64,000 bases of DNA from Anaerotignum sp. MSJ-24 (GTDB lineage Bacteria > Bacillota > Clostridia > Lachnospirales > Anaerotignaceae), in contig NZ_JAHLPX010000005.1 in NCBI RefSeq assembly GCF_018918145.1, positions 62,001-126,000 of the forward strand, in the 5' to 3' direction. Below, one piece after another: positions 1-7,439 of the stretch; positions within the stretch are counted from its first letter, which is position 1; each line of letters opens with the position of its first letter. A model generated the notes under the pieces. The model did not search any database and had not been told where the DNA came from. It worked only from the letters and a program-made list of their open reading frames with translations. The position numbers and the translations under genes were made by a program.

Positions 1-265
1 TGCAGATAAATGTGACATCGTTGTAACAGACCAGCCCACAGGTCTCGCTGCCTGCGTTGCATATCCTGATTTCAAACTTCTTGACTTCTCAGGCACAGAC
101 GGAGCTTTCCAGGTATCAGACGAAGAAATCAACATCGGTATCTCAATCCAGAAGGGTAACACAGAGCTTAAGGATAAAATCAACAGCGTTCTTGCAGAAA
201 TGACACCCGAAGATTACACAAACATGATGAACGATGCTATCGCTGTTCAGCCCCTTAGCGAATAA
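1..265 (+). CDS. Amino-acid ABC transporter substrate-binding protein, C-terminal part (partial)
   Basis: The reading frame is open from base 2 to a TAA at 263-265 and gives the last 87 residues of a periplasmic-type binding protein (start lies outside the window). The stretch DIVVTDQPTG followed by GISIQKGN and a C-terminal helix is typical of family 3 extracellular solute-binding proteins, where the ligand lobe ends in a helix of this kind. The next two genes are the matching permease and ATPase, so it would deliver a polar amino acid to them. Substrate cannot be told from the fragment. In a Gram-positive cell it is expected to be a lipoprotein on the outer face of the membrane. Confidence 0.85.
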   Translation, partial: ADKCDIVVTDQPTGLAACVAYPDFKLLDFSGTDGAFQVSDEEINIGISIQKGNTELKDKINSVLAEMTPEDYTNMMNDAIAVQPLSE

Positions 266-318
266 TTTTTAAAAGATAAATCTATTCTCAAAACTTATGC
301 GGAAAGGAGAGTGCTAAT

Positions 319-1137
319 ATGCCCGCAACATTTTGGGGAAGAGTTGCTTATATACTGGAACGAAACGGCGAATCCTTTCTGCGTGGAGCTGGGAATACAA
401 TGCTTATTGCTTTGGTTTCCACCTTTATCGGATGTATAATCGGATTTGCTGTCGGTATAGTTCAGACAATTCCCACAGACAGAAAGAAAAACCCGATAAA
501 ATGGGTACTTATAGGCATAGTTAAATTTATACTTAATGTTTATGTGGAGGTATTCCGAGGAACACCTATGATGGCACAGGCGATGTTCATATACTTCGGT
601 TCTGCCGCTCTCTTTAACATAAACATGGGTATGTGGCAGGCAGCCTTCTTTATAGTTTCTATAAACACAGGTGCTTATATGGCAGAAACAGTCCGTGGAG
701 GTATTCTTTCAATAGATCCCGGCCAGACTGAAGGTGCCAAGGCTATCGGTATGACACATTTCCAGACAATGATAAATGTCATACTTCCTCAGGCATTAAG
801 AAACATTATGCCTCAGATCGGCAACAACCTTATTATCAATATCAAGGATACATGTGTACTTTCGGTAATCGGTATCGTTGAGCTCTTCTATACAACAAAG
901 GGTGTAGCCGGAGCATTGTATACTTACTTTGAAGCTTTCACAATAGCAATGGTAATATACTTTGTGCTTACATTTGCCTGCTCAAGAATACTCCGTGTCT
1001 GGGAAAACAAAATGGACGGACCGGATAACTTTGATCTTGCAACAACAGATACGCTTGCACACACAAGCGGTATGTATAAATTCAATGATAAAAATATGGT
1101 CGGCGATTTAAACAGCGACAGCAGGGAAGGAAGGTAA
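319..1137 (+). CDS. Polar amino-acid ABC transporter permease (HisM/GlnP type)
   Basis: This 272-residue integral membrane protein forms the channel of a polar amino-acid importer. Hydrophobic segments lie near residues 25-50, 62-78, 86-118 and 175-225. The cytoplasmic EAA loop that docks on the ATPase is at about 136-159 (contains EGAKAIGMTHFQT). GAGNTMLIALVSTFIG near the start is the usual entry to the family's first helix. A good AAAGGAG site precedes the ATG. It lies 53 bases after the binding-protein gene and 5 bases before the ATPase gene, so the three are one operon. The hydrophilic tail after residue 230 is longer than in most homologues and its role is unknown. Confidence 0.92.
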   Translation: MPATFWGRVAYILERNGESFLRGAGNTMLIALVSTFIGCIIGFAVGIVQTIPTDRKKNPIKWVLIGIVKFILNVYVEVFRGTPMMAQAMFIYFGSAALFNINMGMWQAAFFIVSINTGAYMAETVRGGILSIDPGQTEGAKAIGMTHFQTMINVILPQALRNIMPQIGNNLIINIKDTCVLSVIGIVELFYTTKGVAGALYTYFEAFTIAMVIYFVLTFACSRILRVWENKMDGPDNFDLATTDTLAHTSGMYKFNDKNMVGDLNSDSREGR

Positions 1138-1142
1138 GTTAG

Positions 1143-1886
1143 ATGGCAGATAATCATGTATTTGAGATAAAGCATTTAAGCAAAACCTTCGGAACCAACG
1201 CTGTTCTTAAGGATATTGATTTCAGAGTTGATACAGGCGATGTTACCTGTATAATCGGTGCTTCCGGTTCCGGTAAGTCAACACTTTTAAGATGTATCAA
1301 TCTTCTTGAAACACCTACAAGCGGCGAAATACTTTATCATGGAAATGGTATTACGGGAAAGAATTTCAACCAGTCCGCATATCGTGCAAAGGTTGGAATG
1401 GTGTTCCAGAGCTTTAATCTTTTCAGCAATATGACCGTGCTTGAAAACTGTATGGTCGGCGTTGTAAAGGTACTTAAAAAGAGCAAGGAAGAGGCAAAAG
1501 AGCTTGCCATGAAATATCTCGAAAAGGTTGGAATGGCGCCTTATGTAAACGCAAAGCCAAGACAGCTTTCCGGTGGTCAGAAGCAGAGAGTTGCCATTGC
1601 GAGAGCGCTTGCAATGCAGCCGGAGGTTATTCTTTTTGATGAACCTACATCGGCACTTGACCCTCAGATGGTCGGCGAGGTTCTTGCGGTTATAAGAACT
1701 CTTGCAGAGGAAGGCTTCACAATGATAATCGTTACACATGAGATGGCGTTCGCAAGAGATGTATCGAGCCATGTCGTATTTATGGCTGATGGCGTTATCT
1801 GTGAAGAAGGAACACCGCAGGATATATTCGAAAATCCCAAAGAATACAAAACAAAGGATTTCCTTTCAAGATTCAGAAATTCATAA
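1143..1886 (+). CDS. glnQ: Amino-acid ABC transporter ATP-binding protein
   Basis: This 247-residue ATPase powers the importer encoded upstream. Walker A GASGSGKS is at residues 39-46, the Q-loop VFQSFN at 88-92, the signature LSGGQKQR at 142-149, Walker B ILFDEP at 163-168, the D-loop SALD follows, and the switch histidine is in VTHEM. All catalytic residues are present and the length is normal for the GlnQ/HisP group. The gene is last in the operon and is followed at once by a strong terminator. Which amino acid is carried is not decided by the ATPase. Confidence 0.93.
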   Translation: MADNHVFEIKHLSKTFGTNAVLKDIDFRVDTGDVTCIIGASGSGKSTLLRCINLLETPTSGEILYHGNGITGKNFNQSAYRAKVGMVFQSFNLFSNMTVLENCMVGVVKVLKKSKEEAKELAMKYLEKVGMAPYVNAKPRQLSGGQKQRVAIARALAMQPEVILFDEPTSALDPQMVGEVLAVIRTLAEEGFTMIIVTHEMAFARDVSSHVVFMADGVICEEGTPQDIFENPKEYKTKDFLSRFRNS

Positions 1887-1894
1887 AAAATTTG

Positions 1895-1925
1895 AGCGGT
1901 TTGCATTTGTGCAGACCGCTTTTTG
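1895..1925 (+). terminator. Intrinsic terminator of the amino-acid ABC operon
   Basis: AGCGGTTTGC (1895-1904) pairs with GCAGACCGCT (1911-1920), with one G-T pair, and is followed by five T residues. It lies nine bases after the glnQ stop. Confidence 0.9.
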
Positions 1926-1980
1926 ATGTACATATTATGATTGGTATTATTTTCCATAGCTGCATTCGTAGAATATAGCT

Positions 1981-2055
1981 TATCAAAGTTTTAATCAAAA
2001 CTTTTTAAAGTTTTGTAGGGTTTGGGGCAAAGCCCCAAGGTCTTTGTAAAAGTAT
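1981..2055. repeat. Intergenic hairpin element (TTGGGGC-AAA-GCCCCAA)
   Basis: TTGGGGC (2022-2028) and GCCCCAA (2032-2038) form a perfect 7-bp stem with an AAA loop, surrounded by runs of AAAGTTTT/AAAACTTT that can pair further. From memory, very similar 'GTAGGGTTTGGGGCAAAGCCCC' stretches are scattered between genes in many Clostridia, so this may be one copy of a dispersed small repeat. I see only this copy in the window. Confidence 0.4.
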
Positions 2056-2066
2056 TATAATTGATA

Positions 2067-2095
2067 TTGACCTTATTATGTTTTTATGATAGGAT
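2067..2095 (+). promoter_or_regulatory. Predicted sigma-A promoter for the small unit before the CorC-like gene
   Basis: TTGACC (2067-2072) and TAGGAT (2090-2095) are separated by 17 bases. Transcription would start near 2102 and run through the mini-ORF to the terminator at 2227-2279. Confidence 0.5.
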
Positions 2096-2154
2096 TAATA
2101 GCAATACTTAGTGTTAATTATAATTATTGTTTTTTGAGGAGGATTGGTTAGACA

Positions 2155-2253
2155 ATGGACGACTGTAGCGGTGATAGTTGCGGCGACGATAATTGTCGAT
2201 TGTTTAAACTTAATAATAGTATAAACGGCATACCGGTATTTATGGTTTTATAG
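2155..2253 (+). CDS. Candidate 32-residue Cys- and Asp-rich peptide
   Basis: An ATG at 2155 opens 32 codons ending in TAG at 2251-2253. The first half is acidic and has three cysteines evenly spaced five residues apart (positions 4, 9, 14: DDCSGDSCGDDNC). The second half is neutral to hydrophobic. A GAGGAGG ribosome site lies 12 bases upstream, rather far but strong. The end of the ORF runs into the left arm of a terminator. No known family is recognised. It could be a metal-binding or leader peptide, or chance coding inside a small RNA. The neighbouring CorC-like gene deals with divalent metal, which makes a leader role conceivable, but this is inference. Confidence 0.35.
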   Translation: MDDCSGDSCGDDNCRLFKLNNSINGIPVFMVL

Positions 2254-2279
2254 CTTTGTAAATACAGGTGTGCCTTTTT
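2227..2279 (+). terminator. Intrinsic terminator or attenuator before the CorC-like gene
   Basis: A 16-bp stem with one mismatch and one G-T pair (2227-2242 with 2259-2274) is followed by TTTTTG. It separates the small transcription unit from the CorC/HlyC-like gene, whose ribosome site starts 34 bases later, so it may also work as an attenuator. Confidence 0.75.
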
Positions 2280-2324
2280 GCGATTTTTTAAAGTTTTTGT
2301 TTTGTGTTTTTTAGGAGGATAAAA

Positions 2325-3626
2325 TTGAAATCTTTGATATTACAGATCATTCTTATATTTCTTAATGCGGTGTTTGCTTCTGCCGAAATTGCGGTTATTT
2401 CCGTAAATGAGGCAAAGCTTTCAAAGCTTGAGGAGCAGGGCGATAAACGAGCCGGAAAGCTTAAAAAGCTCACAGCGGAGCCGGCAAAATTCCTTGCGAC
2501 CATACAGGTTGCCATAACACTGTCGGGCTTTCTTGCCAGTGCCTTTGCCGCAGATAACTTTGCCGGAAAGCTTGTGGATATGCTTGTTGCCGCAGGTGTA
2601 AGCATTCCTCGTGCAACGCTTAATTCTATTGCGGTTATTGTTATCACAATAATTCTTTCGTACTTTACGCTTATTTTCGGTGAGCTTGTGCCTAAAAGAC
2701 TTGCTATGAAGAAAACAGAAATCATGGCTCTCGGTATGGCGAATATGATTACCGTTGTGTCCAAAATATTCGCACCGATAGTATGGCTGCTTACTGTTTC
2801 CACAAATGCTGTTTTAAGACTTATCGGTCTTGATCCCAATGCGGACGAAGAGGATGTAAGCGAAGAGGAAATCCGTCTTATGGTCGATGAAGGCGGCCAG
2901 AAGGGTGTAATTGATGTTGATGAACAGGTAATGATTAATAATGTTTTTGAGTTTGACGATTTGACTGTTGACGAATTTGCAACTCACAGAACGGATATAT
3001 CCCTTCTCTGGGCAGATGAAACACTTGACGAATGGGCTGAAACAATACACGAAAGCCGTCATTCAAGATACCCGGTATGTAATGAAACAGTCGATAATGT
3101 AATCGGTGTGCTTAATGTTAAGGACTTCTTCAGGCTTATGAATGAGCCAAAAGAGGTTATAATGAAAGAAGCTGTTAAGCCGGCATATTTCATTCCGGAA
3201 AGCATTCATGCCGATGTGCTTTTCAGACAGATGAAGAAATCACATAATTATTTTGCGGTTGTTCTTGACGAATATGGCGGAATGAATGGCATTGTAACAA
3301 TGAATGACCTTATTGAGCAGATTGTCGGTGACCTCGATGAAGAACCTACACCCGATGAGGAAGAACCGGAAATCGAAAAAATCGATTCACAGACATGGAA
3401 GATACAGGGCGGTGCAGATCTTGAAGAGGTTGCAGAAGCACTTCATATTGAATTGCCTGTTGATGAGTATGACACATTCGGTGGATATATATTCGGAAAT
3501 TACGGAACTATTCCCGATGACGGAACAACATTTGAAATAAGCCTTCCTCCGCTTAATGTGAAAGTTACGGAGATAAAGGACCACAGAATTAAAAAAGCGT
3601 TGGTATGCTTTGATAAAGAAGTATAA
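2325..3626 (+). CDS. CorC/HlyC-family membrane protein (CNNM domain plus CBS pair), probable divalent-cation exporter
   Basis: The 433-residue protein has an N-terminal CNNM (DUF21) membrane domain with about four hydrophobic segments up to residue 150, then a CBS pair (about 200-325, with RYPVCNETVDNVIGVL and FAVVLDEYGGMNGIV), and a C-terminal CorC/HlyC transporter-associated domain (FGGYIFGNYGTIPDDG). Homologues export Mg2+ or Co2+, or respond to them; 'hemolysin' is an old name. The start is set at TTG 2325, because AGGAGG (2313-2318) lies just before it; an upstream in-frame GTG at 2304 would place that site inside the coding region. The gene is followed by its own terminator. Confidence 0.88.
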   Translation: MKSLILQIILIFLNAVFASAEIAVISVNEAKLSKLEEQGDKRAGKLKKLTAEPAKFLATIQVAITLSGFLASAFAADNFAGKLVDMLVAAGVSIPRATLNSIAVIVITIILSYFTLIFGELVPKRLAMKKTEIMALGMANMITVVSKIFAPIVWLLTVSTNAVLRLIGLDPNADEEDVSEEEIRLMVDEGGQKGVIDVDEQVMINNVFEFDDLTVDEFATHRTDISLLWADETLDEWAETIHESRHSRYPVCNETVDNVIGVLNVKDFFRLMNEPKEVIMKEAVKPAYFIPESIHADVLFRQMKKSHNYFAVVLDEYGGMNGIVTMNDLIEQIVGDLDEEPTPDEEEPEIEKIDSQTWKIQGGADLEEVAEALHIELPVDEYDTFGGYIFGNYGTIPDDGTTFEISLPPLNVKVTEIKDHRIKKALVCFDKEV

Positions 3627-3633
3627 ATTGTTT

Positions 3634-3666
3634 AAGCTATGATATTTAGGTATCATAGCTTTTTAT
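3634..3666 (+). terminator. Intrinsic terminator after the CorC-like gene
   Basis: AAGCTATGATA (3634-3644) pairs perfectly with TATCATAGCTT (3651-3661), followed by a T-rich tail. Confidence 0.88.
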
Positions 3667-3683
3667 TTAAAAAGCAGACTTTA

Positions 3684-3712
3684 TTGCGTTAAACTGTTTA
3701 AAGTGTTAAAAT
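3684..3712 (+). promoter_or_regulatory. Predicted sigma-A promoter of larA
   Basis: TTGCGT (3684-3689) and TAAAAT (3707-3712) are 17 bases apart and sit 46 bases before the larA start. Confidence 0.5.
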
Positions 3713-3757
3713 AATACATATACTTTGGTTGCAGACATAATAGAAAGGACATAAAAT

Positions 3758-5062
3758 ATGGAAACTATAAATCTGAAATACGGAAAAGGTTCGGTTGAAA
3801 TACCTGTTAAGGGCGCAAAAAGCGTAGAAATGCTTCTTGAAAACCCTATGAGAGAAATATCGGATATTAAAAAGGAGTTTATTAATTGTGTTACAGATGG
3901 CGTTATAGGCACAAAACCTCTTAATAAGCTTATTAATGCCGATGATAAAATAACGATTGTAATAAGCGATTTAACACGCTTTTGGATGCATCAGGATGTA
4001 ATCTGTGAGCTGCTGGTTAAATATCTGCACGATGAAATAGGTGCAGCTTTTGAAAACATTATGGTTGTTGTTGCGCTCGGAACACACAGAAAAAATACAC
4101 AGGACGAGCTTAAAACACTTGCAAGCGAATATGTTTATAATAATGTCAAGGTTGTTGACCATGACTGTGATGCACAAAACCTTGTGAATGTAGGAAAGAC
4201 AACATATGGCACAGATGTATATGTAAATCGCTACGCAGTCGGAAGAAAAGTTATTGTAATAAGCGGAACCGTTCATCATATCATGGCAGGCTATGGCGGC
4301 GGCAGAAAGAGCATTATTCCCGGAATAGCAGGCAGACAGACAATAAAAATGAATCATTCAATGGCACTTGATCCCAATGAGAAGAAATCCAATGTACTTA
4401 TAGGCAGTGGCAAGCTCATCAAAAATCCCATTAATGATGATATGGAACAGGCAGGCAGAATGGTAAATCCTGTTTTCGGAATAAGTATATGCGTAAATTC
4501 CGCATCAAAGCATAGCGCTCTTTTCTGCGGTGATTTTGATATGGCATGGAAAGAAAGCTGTATGTATATACAGAAATCCTACGGACTTCCGATAAATTAT
4601 GAAGCAGACGTTGTGTTTGTCAGCTGTGGAGGATTTCCGAAAGACTTAAATTTCTATCAGTCGGTTAAAAGCCTTTTGAATGCCGTAAATGCTATGAAAA
4701 AAGGCGGTACACTCGTATTGCTTGCACAGTGCAGTGAAGGCAGTGGAGCAAAGGATTTCTTTGATTGGATTATACCGCTTAGGGAAGGACATCTTGATGA
4801 AAGCCTCAGAAAGGATTTCACAATAGCCGGTTATATTTTTTATGCCGCTTGTGAGGCAATAAGAAAGGGTAATGTAGTTCTTCTTTCCGAGCTTGATCCG
4901 GAAGAGGTAAAGGCAATGGGTGTTACGGCATACAGTGACATTAATGAGCTTATGAAACATATTGATATAAAGGACAAGGATGTATATGTTATGCCTTACG
5001 GAGGAAGTGTTTTGCCGCAGTTGAAGGAAACATATGATAAGCTGGTTAACGAATTAAAGTAA
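3758..5062 (+). CDS. larA: Nickel-dependent lactate racemase family protein (LarA)
   Basis: This 434-residue protein matches LarA, which interconverts D- and L-2-hydroxy acids using the nickel-pincer nucleotide (NPN) cofactor. The motifs sit at nearly the residue numbers known for Lactiplantibacillus LarA: GTHR (His110), SGTVHHIMAGYGGGRKS with His173/His174 and Lys184 (the residue that forms the cofactor thioamide adduct), and His200. A normal ribosome site (AAAGGAC) precedes the ATG. The gene stands alone with its own promoter and a shared terminator. No larB, larC or larE is seen in this window, so the cofactor must be made from genes elsewhere. LarA homologues act on several 2-hydroxy acids, so lactate is likely but not proven. 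Confidence 0.88.
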   Translation: METINLKYGKGSVEIPVKGAKSVEMLLENPMREISDIKKEFINCVTDGVIGTKPLNKLINADDKITIVISDLTRFWMHQDVICELLVKYLHDEIGAAFENIMVVVALGTHRKNTQDELKTLASEYVYNNVKVVDHDCDAQNLVNVGKTTYGTDVYVNRYAVGRKVIVISGTVHHIMAGYGGGRKSIIPGIAGRQTIKMNHSMALDPNEKKSNVLIGSGKLIKNPINDDMEQAGRMVNPVFGISICVNSASKHSALFCGDFDMAWKESCMYIQKSYGLPINYEADVVFVSCGGFPKDLNFYQSVKSLLNAVNAMKKGGTLVLLAQCSEGSGAKDFFDWIIPLREGHLDESLRKDFTIAGYIFYAACEAIRKGNVVLLSELDPEEVKAMGVTAYSDINELMKHIDIKDKDVYVMPYGGSVLPQLKETYDKLVNELK

Positions 5063-5066
5063 ACAA

Positions 5067-5110
5067 AAAACGGAGTGAATACCGGATTATTAAGTATTCG
5101 CTCCGTTTTA
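5067..5110. terminator. Bidirectional terminator between larA and the HAD gene
   Basis: A 13-bp stem (ACGGAGTGAATAC at 5070-5082 with GTATTCGCTCCGT at 5094-5106) is flanked by A-runs on the left and T-runs on the right, so it can stop both converging genes. Confidence 0.88.
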
Positions 5111-5113
5111 ATT

Positions 5114-5731
5114 TTAATCCTTTATTATTTCATCTGCAAGAGACTCAATTTCTGACCAGTCGTTTCTCTGCATATTGTCGTATACGGCAACAAGCTTACA
5201 GCCGGCGGCTTTTGCGCTTTTTGCGGCATAAAGAGCGTCCTCGTAAACATAGGTTTCGGAGGGCTCAAAGCCCATTATTTCACAGGTTTTCAAAAATATT
5301 TCCGGCGTACGCTTGGAAAGCTTGAGCTGTTCCGGAGTGTATACATCTGTAAAGCAATGAAGTATACCGTTTCGCTTGAGTGCGGCAACGGCAAGCTCTC
5401 TTGCGGTTGTGGTAAGTATACACATTTTGGATCCGTCTGCATATTCCGAAAGCACAAGCTCCTTCATGCCCGGCTTCATTCCAAGCTCATTGAAATATTT
5501 GTCACGGATAATGCCGACAATTTCGCTGACAACCTGCTTTACCGTTCCTTCAAGATGAAGCTCGTTTATGAAATATTCGGCGGCCTCATCGAGAGTTTTT
5601 GCTTCTATAATCTCTTTTATATCATCGGGCGGAGTTATGTTTCGGCTTTTGAGATAAATTGTTCCGAGATTTTCCCACATTCCCATTGAATCGAGAAGTG
5701 TTCCGTCCATATCAAATATTATATTCTTCAT
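5114..5731 (-). CDS. HAD-superfamily phosphatase (phosphoglycolate/beta-phosphoglucomutase-like)
   Basis: The 205-residue protein opens with FDMDGTLLDS, the HAD nucleophile motif I (DxDGTLxD). Motif II is LTTTARE with a threonine, and the C-terminal acidic motif is YVYEDALYAAKSAKAAG. The alpha-helical cap lies between motifs I and II, as in cap C1 enzymes of the Gph/PGM branch. The preferred start is the ATG at 5731, which overlaps the upstream stop as TAATG; an in-frame ATG at 5740 is possible. It is co-transcribed with the thiamine-binding-type gene. The true phosphoester substrate is unknown. Confidence 0.85.
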   Translation of the reverse strand: MKNIIFDMDGTLLDSMGMWENLGTIYLKSRNITPPDDIKEIIEAKTLDEAAEYFINELHLEGTVKQVVSEIVGIIRDKYFNELGMKPGMKELVLSEYADGSKMCILTTTARELAVAALKRNGILHCFTDVYTPEQLKLSKRTPEIFLKTCEIMGFEPSETYVYEDALYAAKSAKAAGCKLVAVYDNMQRNDWSEIESLADEIIKD

Positions 5732-6048
5732 TATTCCCATTCTTTTTCGTTGTTGCCTGCAAGATATTTGTCTGTCTTTTCGTTGATTGTAAGAACTCCG
5801 TCGGTAGGATTGAAGTCAATCTTAACATAGCTCATTACGCTGGGAGCACCTGCTTCGATGGCGATATACTGGCACTGCTTAACAATGTCGATAAGCTGGT
5901 CAAGCTCGCCTTCGATTGTTGTTTCAAAAGGTGAAACGAATGTCTTAAGTCCCTGAGCCTTTATGTATTCAATACATTTGTCAACGATGGGACATATTTT
6001 ATCTTTTTCAACACCTGGTAATACCTGAATTGCAACGCTTGCTTTCAT
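5731..6048 (-). CDS. Thiamine-binding protein family (MTH1187/YkoF-like, DUF77)
   Basis: This 105-residue protein has the small ferredoxin-like fold pattern of the MTH1187/DUF77 family: MKASVAIQVLPGVE at the start, GLKTFVSPFETTIEGE in the middle, and a regular alternation of strands and helices. Related proteins bind thiamine or hydroxymethylpyrimidine, or act as cytoplasmic carriers, and form tetramers. A GGAGGAA site precedes the ATG. The stop codon overlaps the HAD start, so the two are translationally coupled, which suggests (weakly) that the phosphatase acts on a thiamine-related phosphate ester. Confidence 0.85.
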   Translation of the reverse strand: MKASVAIQVLPGVEKDKICPIVDKCIEYIKAQGLKTFVSPFETTIEGELDQLIDIVKQCQYIAIEAGAPSVMSYVKIDFNPTDGVLTINEKTDKYLAGNNEKEWE

Positions 6049-6167
6049 AATAAATTCCTCCTTGTTTTTATAGCCTTAATATTAACAATAGAATAGCACA
6101 ATACTTATTCCAATTCAATTAAAAACATATGGATGGTAATAAGGATTTTTGTCCGTAAACTATAAAG

Positions 6168-6201
6168 AAAGCCGACAGAAGAGAGGTTTTCCGTCGGCTT
6201 T
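6168..6201 (-). terminator. Intrinsic terminator of azlCD
   Basis: AAAGCCGAC (6168-6176) and GTCGGCTTT (6193-6201) form the stem. Read on the minus strand it is followed by CTTTATAG. It lies 51 bases after the azlD stop. Confidence 0.75.
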
Positions 6202-6251
6202 ATCCATGGAACTATTTGCAGGCGTTTCATGGAAGTTAAATATTTATGTAG

Positions 6252-6560
6252 TTATAAAAACATTTCAAGTACAAAAACTGTAAGGCATGCAAATATTGTT
6301 ACCTTTATAAGACTGCCGCCTTTGTATGCTATTATCACAGCAACCACAAATGCCGCAAGAGCCGACCATATACTGTCCGTTGCTGAAAGTATTGCCGGAA
6401 AAGTCATAAGCGACAGCGTTACATACGGCACATAATAAAGAAAGGAACGAACCGTTACGTTTGTTATTTCTTTTTTAACAAGTAACATTGGGAGCATTCT
6501 TATAAGATATGTAACCACAGCCATTATTAATATGTATAAATATATATTACCTGCTTTCAC
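6252..6560 (-). CDS. azlD: AzlD-family branched-chain amino-acid transporter subunit
   Basis: This 102-residue protein has three to four hydrophobic segments and the AzlD hallmarks TYLIRMLPML near residue 20 and FLYYVPYVTLSLMTFPAI near residue 45. With AzlC it forms an exporter for branched-chain amino acids (in Bacillus, also linked to 4-azaleucine resistance). The start is a GTG at 6560, overlapping the azlC 3' end by 14 bases, with GGAGG upstream inside azlC. This arrangement is typical of azlCD pairs and implies coupled translation. Confidence 0.9.
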   Translation of the reverse strand: MKAGNIYLYILIMAVVTYLIRMLPMLLVKKEITNVTVRSFLYYVPYVTLSLMTFPAILSATDSIWSALAAFVVAVIIAYKGGSLIKVTIFACLTVFVLEMFL

Positions 6561-7302
6561 AGCTTACAGAGGCCTCCTTTTCGACAGCTTTTTTATCGTC
6601 CTTTTCTTCGATAGGGAATAAAACAGCGGCTGCCAGCGAAATCACAACAGTAAGAATTATTATCATTGTTCCGGAAGAAAGCTGCTTGAGTCCCGGAAGA
6701 TATGTAAATAATGTACTTGCCGCCATTGATATTATTACGAGAAATCCGACAATTTTGTTTTCCTTTGCCGGAGGAAGAACTATTGCGATAAACATACAAT
6801 AAAGTGCTACATTCATCGCACTCATAACACTTGCGGGAAGAATACTTCCGCTGAGTGTTCCGAGAAATGTTCCCATTGCCCAGCAGGGCAGTGCAGCGGC
6901 AATGATTCCGTATGTGTAGTAAGGTGAAAGTCCGTTTCTCTGGCATACGGATAATGCAAATATTTCGTCTGTAATATCGAATGATATAGCAAGACGATGG
7001 CCTATGCCTGTTTTGGAACCGAGCTTTTGGGACAATGCACAGGACATAAGAATATATCTTAAGTTAAGGATAAGTGTTGTAAGAGCTATTTCGATATATG
7101 CACCGCCGTTTTTAATAAGGTTGATTGCTGAAAATTCACTTGCGGAGGCATTGCTTGTAAGTGACATAAGCATTGCCTGGATCGGTGTAAAACCTGCTCT
7201 TTTTGCAGCTATTCCCAGTGTGAACGATACCGCTAAATATCCGAGTGCAACGGGTATTCCGTGATGCATTCCTTTTAAAAATAATTGTTTCTTGTCCTGC
7301 AT
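6547..7302 (-). CDS. azlC: AzlC-family branched-chain amino-acid transporter
   Basis: This 251-residue membrane protein is the large subunit of the AzlCD exporter. It shows GIPVALGYLAVSFTLGIAAK at the start, then SLTSNASASEFSAINL and LRYILMSCALSQKLG, all family hallmarks, and about seven hydrophobic segments. The start is set at 7302, where AAAGGAG lies nine bases upstream; an in-frame ATG at 7386 would add 28 residues with no homology and would overlap the promoter. It is divergent from a LysR gene, which is the likely regulator. Confidence 0.92.
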   Translation of the reverse strand: MQDKKQLFLKGMHHGIPVALGYLAVSFTLGIAAKRAGFTPIQAMLMSLTSNASASEFSAINLIKNGGAYIEIALTTLILNLRYILMSCALSQKLGSKTGIGHRLAISFDITDEIFALSVCQRNGLSPYYTYGIIAAALPCWAMGTFLGTLSGSILPASVMSAMNVALYCMFIAIVLPPAKENKIVGFLVIISMAASTLFTYLPGLKQLSSGTMIIILTVVISLAAAVLFPIEEKDDKKAVEKEASVSCESR

Positions 7303-7353
7303 ATTTATAAAACTCCTTTGTTTTATTATGTATTCTTTTTTTGGATAGATTGA

Positions 7354-7382
7354 AGTATAACACTTAAATTGACATAAGTAAA
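7354..7382 (-). promoter_or_regulatory. Predicted promoter of azlCD
   Basis: On the minus strand, TTTACT (plus-strand 7377-7382) and TATACT (7354-7359) are separated by 17 bases. The element overlaps the lysR promoter. Confidence 0.6.
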
Positions 7383-7397
7383 ACAAATATATATAAT
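7369..7397 (+). promoter_or_regulatory. Consensus sigma-A promoter of the lysR gene
   Basis: TTGACA (7369-7374) and TATAAT (7392-7397) are a perfect consensus pair with the optimal 17-base spacer. Its -35 box lies inside the spacer of the opposing azlCD promoter, so the two polymerases compete. Confidence 0.8.
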
Positions 7398-7439
7398 AGT
7401 ATCATTAGAAAAACTTATTTAACTTTTATGAGGTGCATT

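Noticed and set aside
2144-2224. An alternative TTG-started hydrophobic peptide of 26 residues in another frame
   Set aside because: The start lies one base after the GAGGAGG site, too close for normal initiation.
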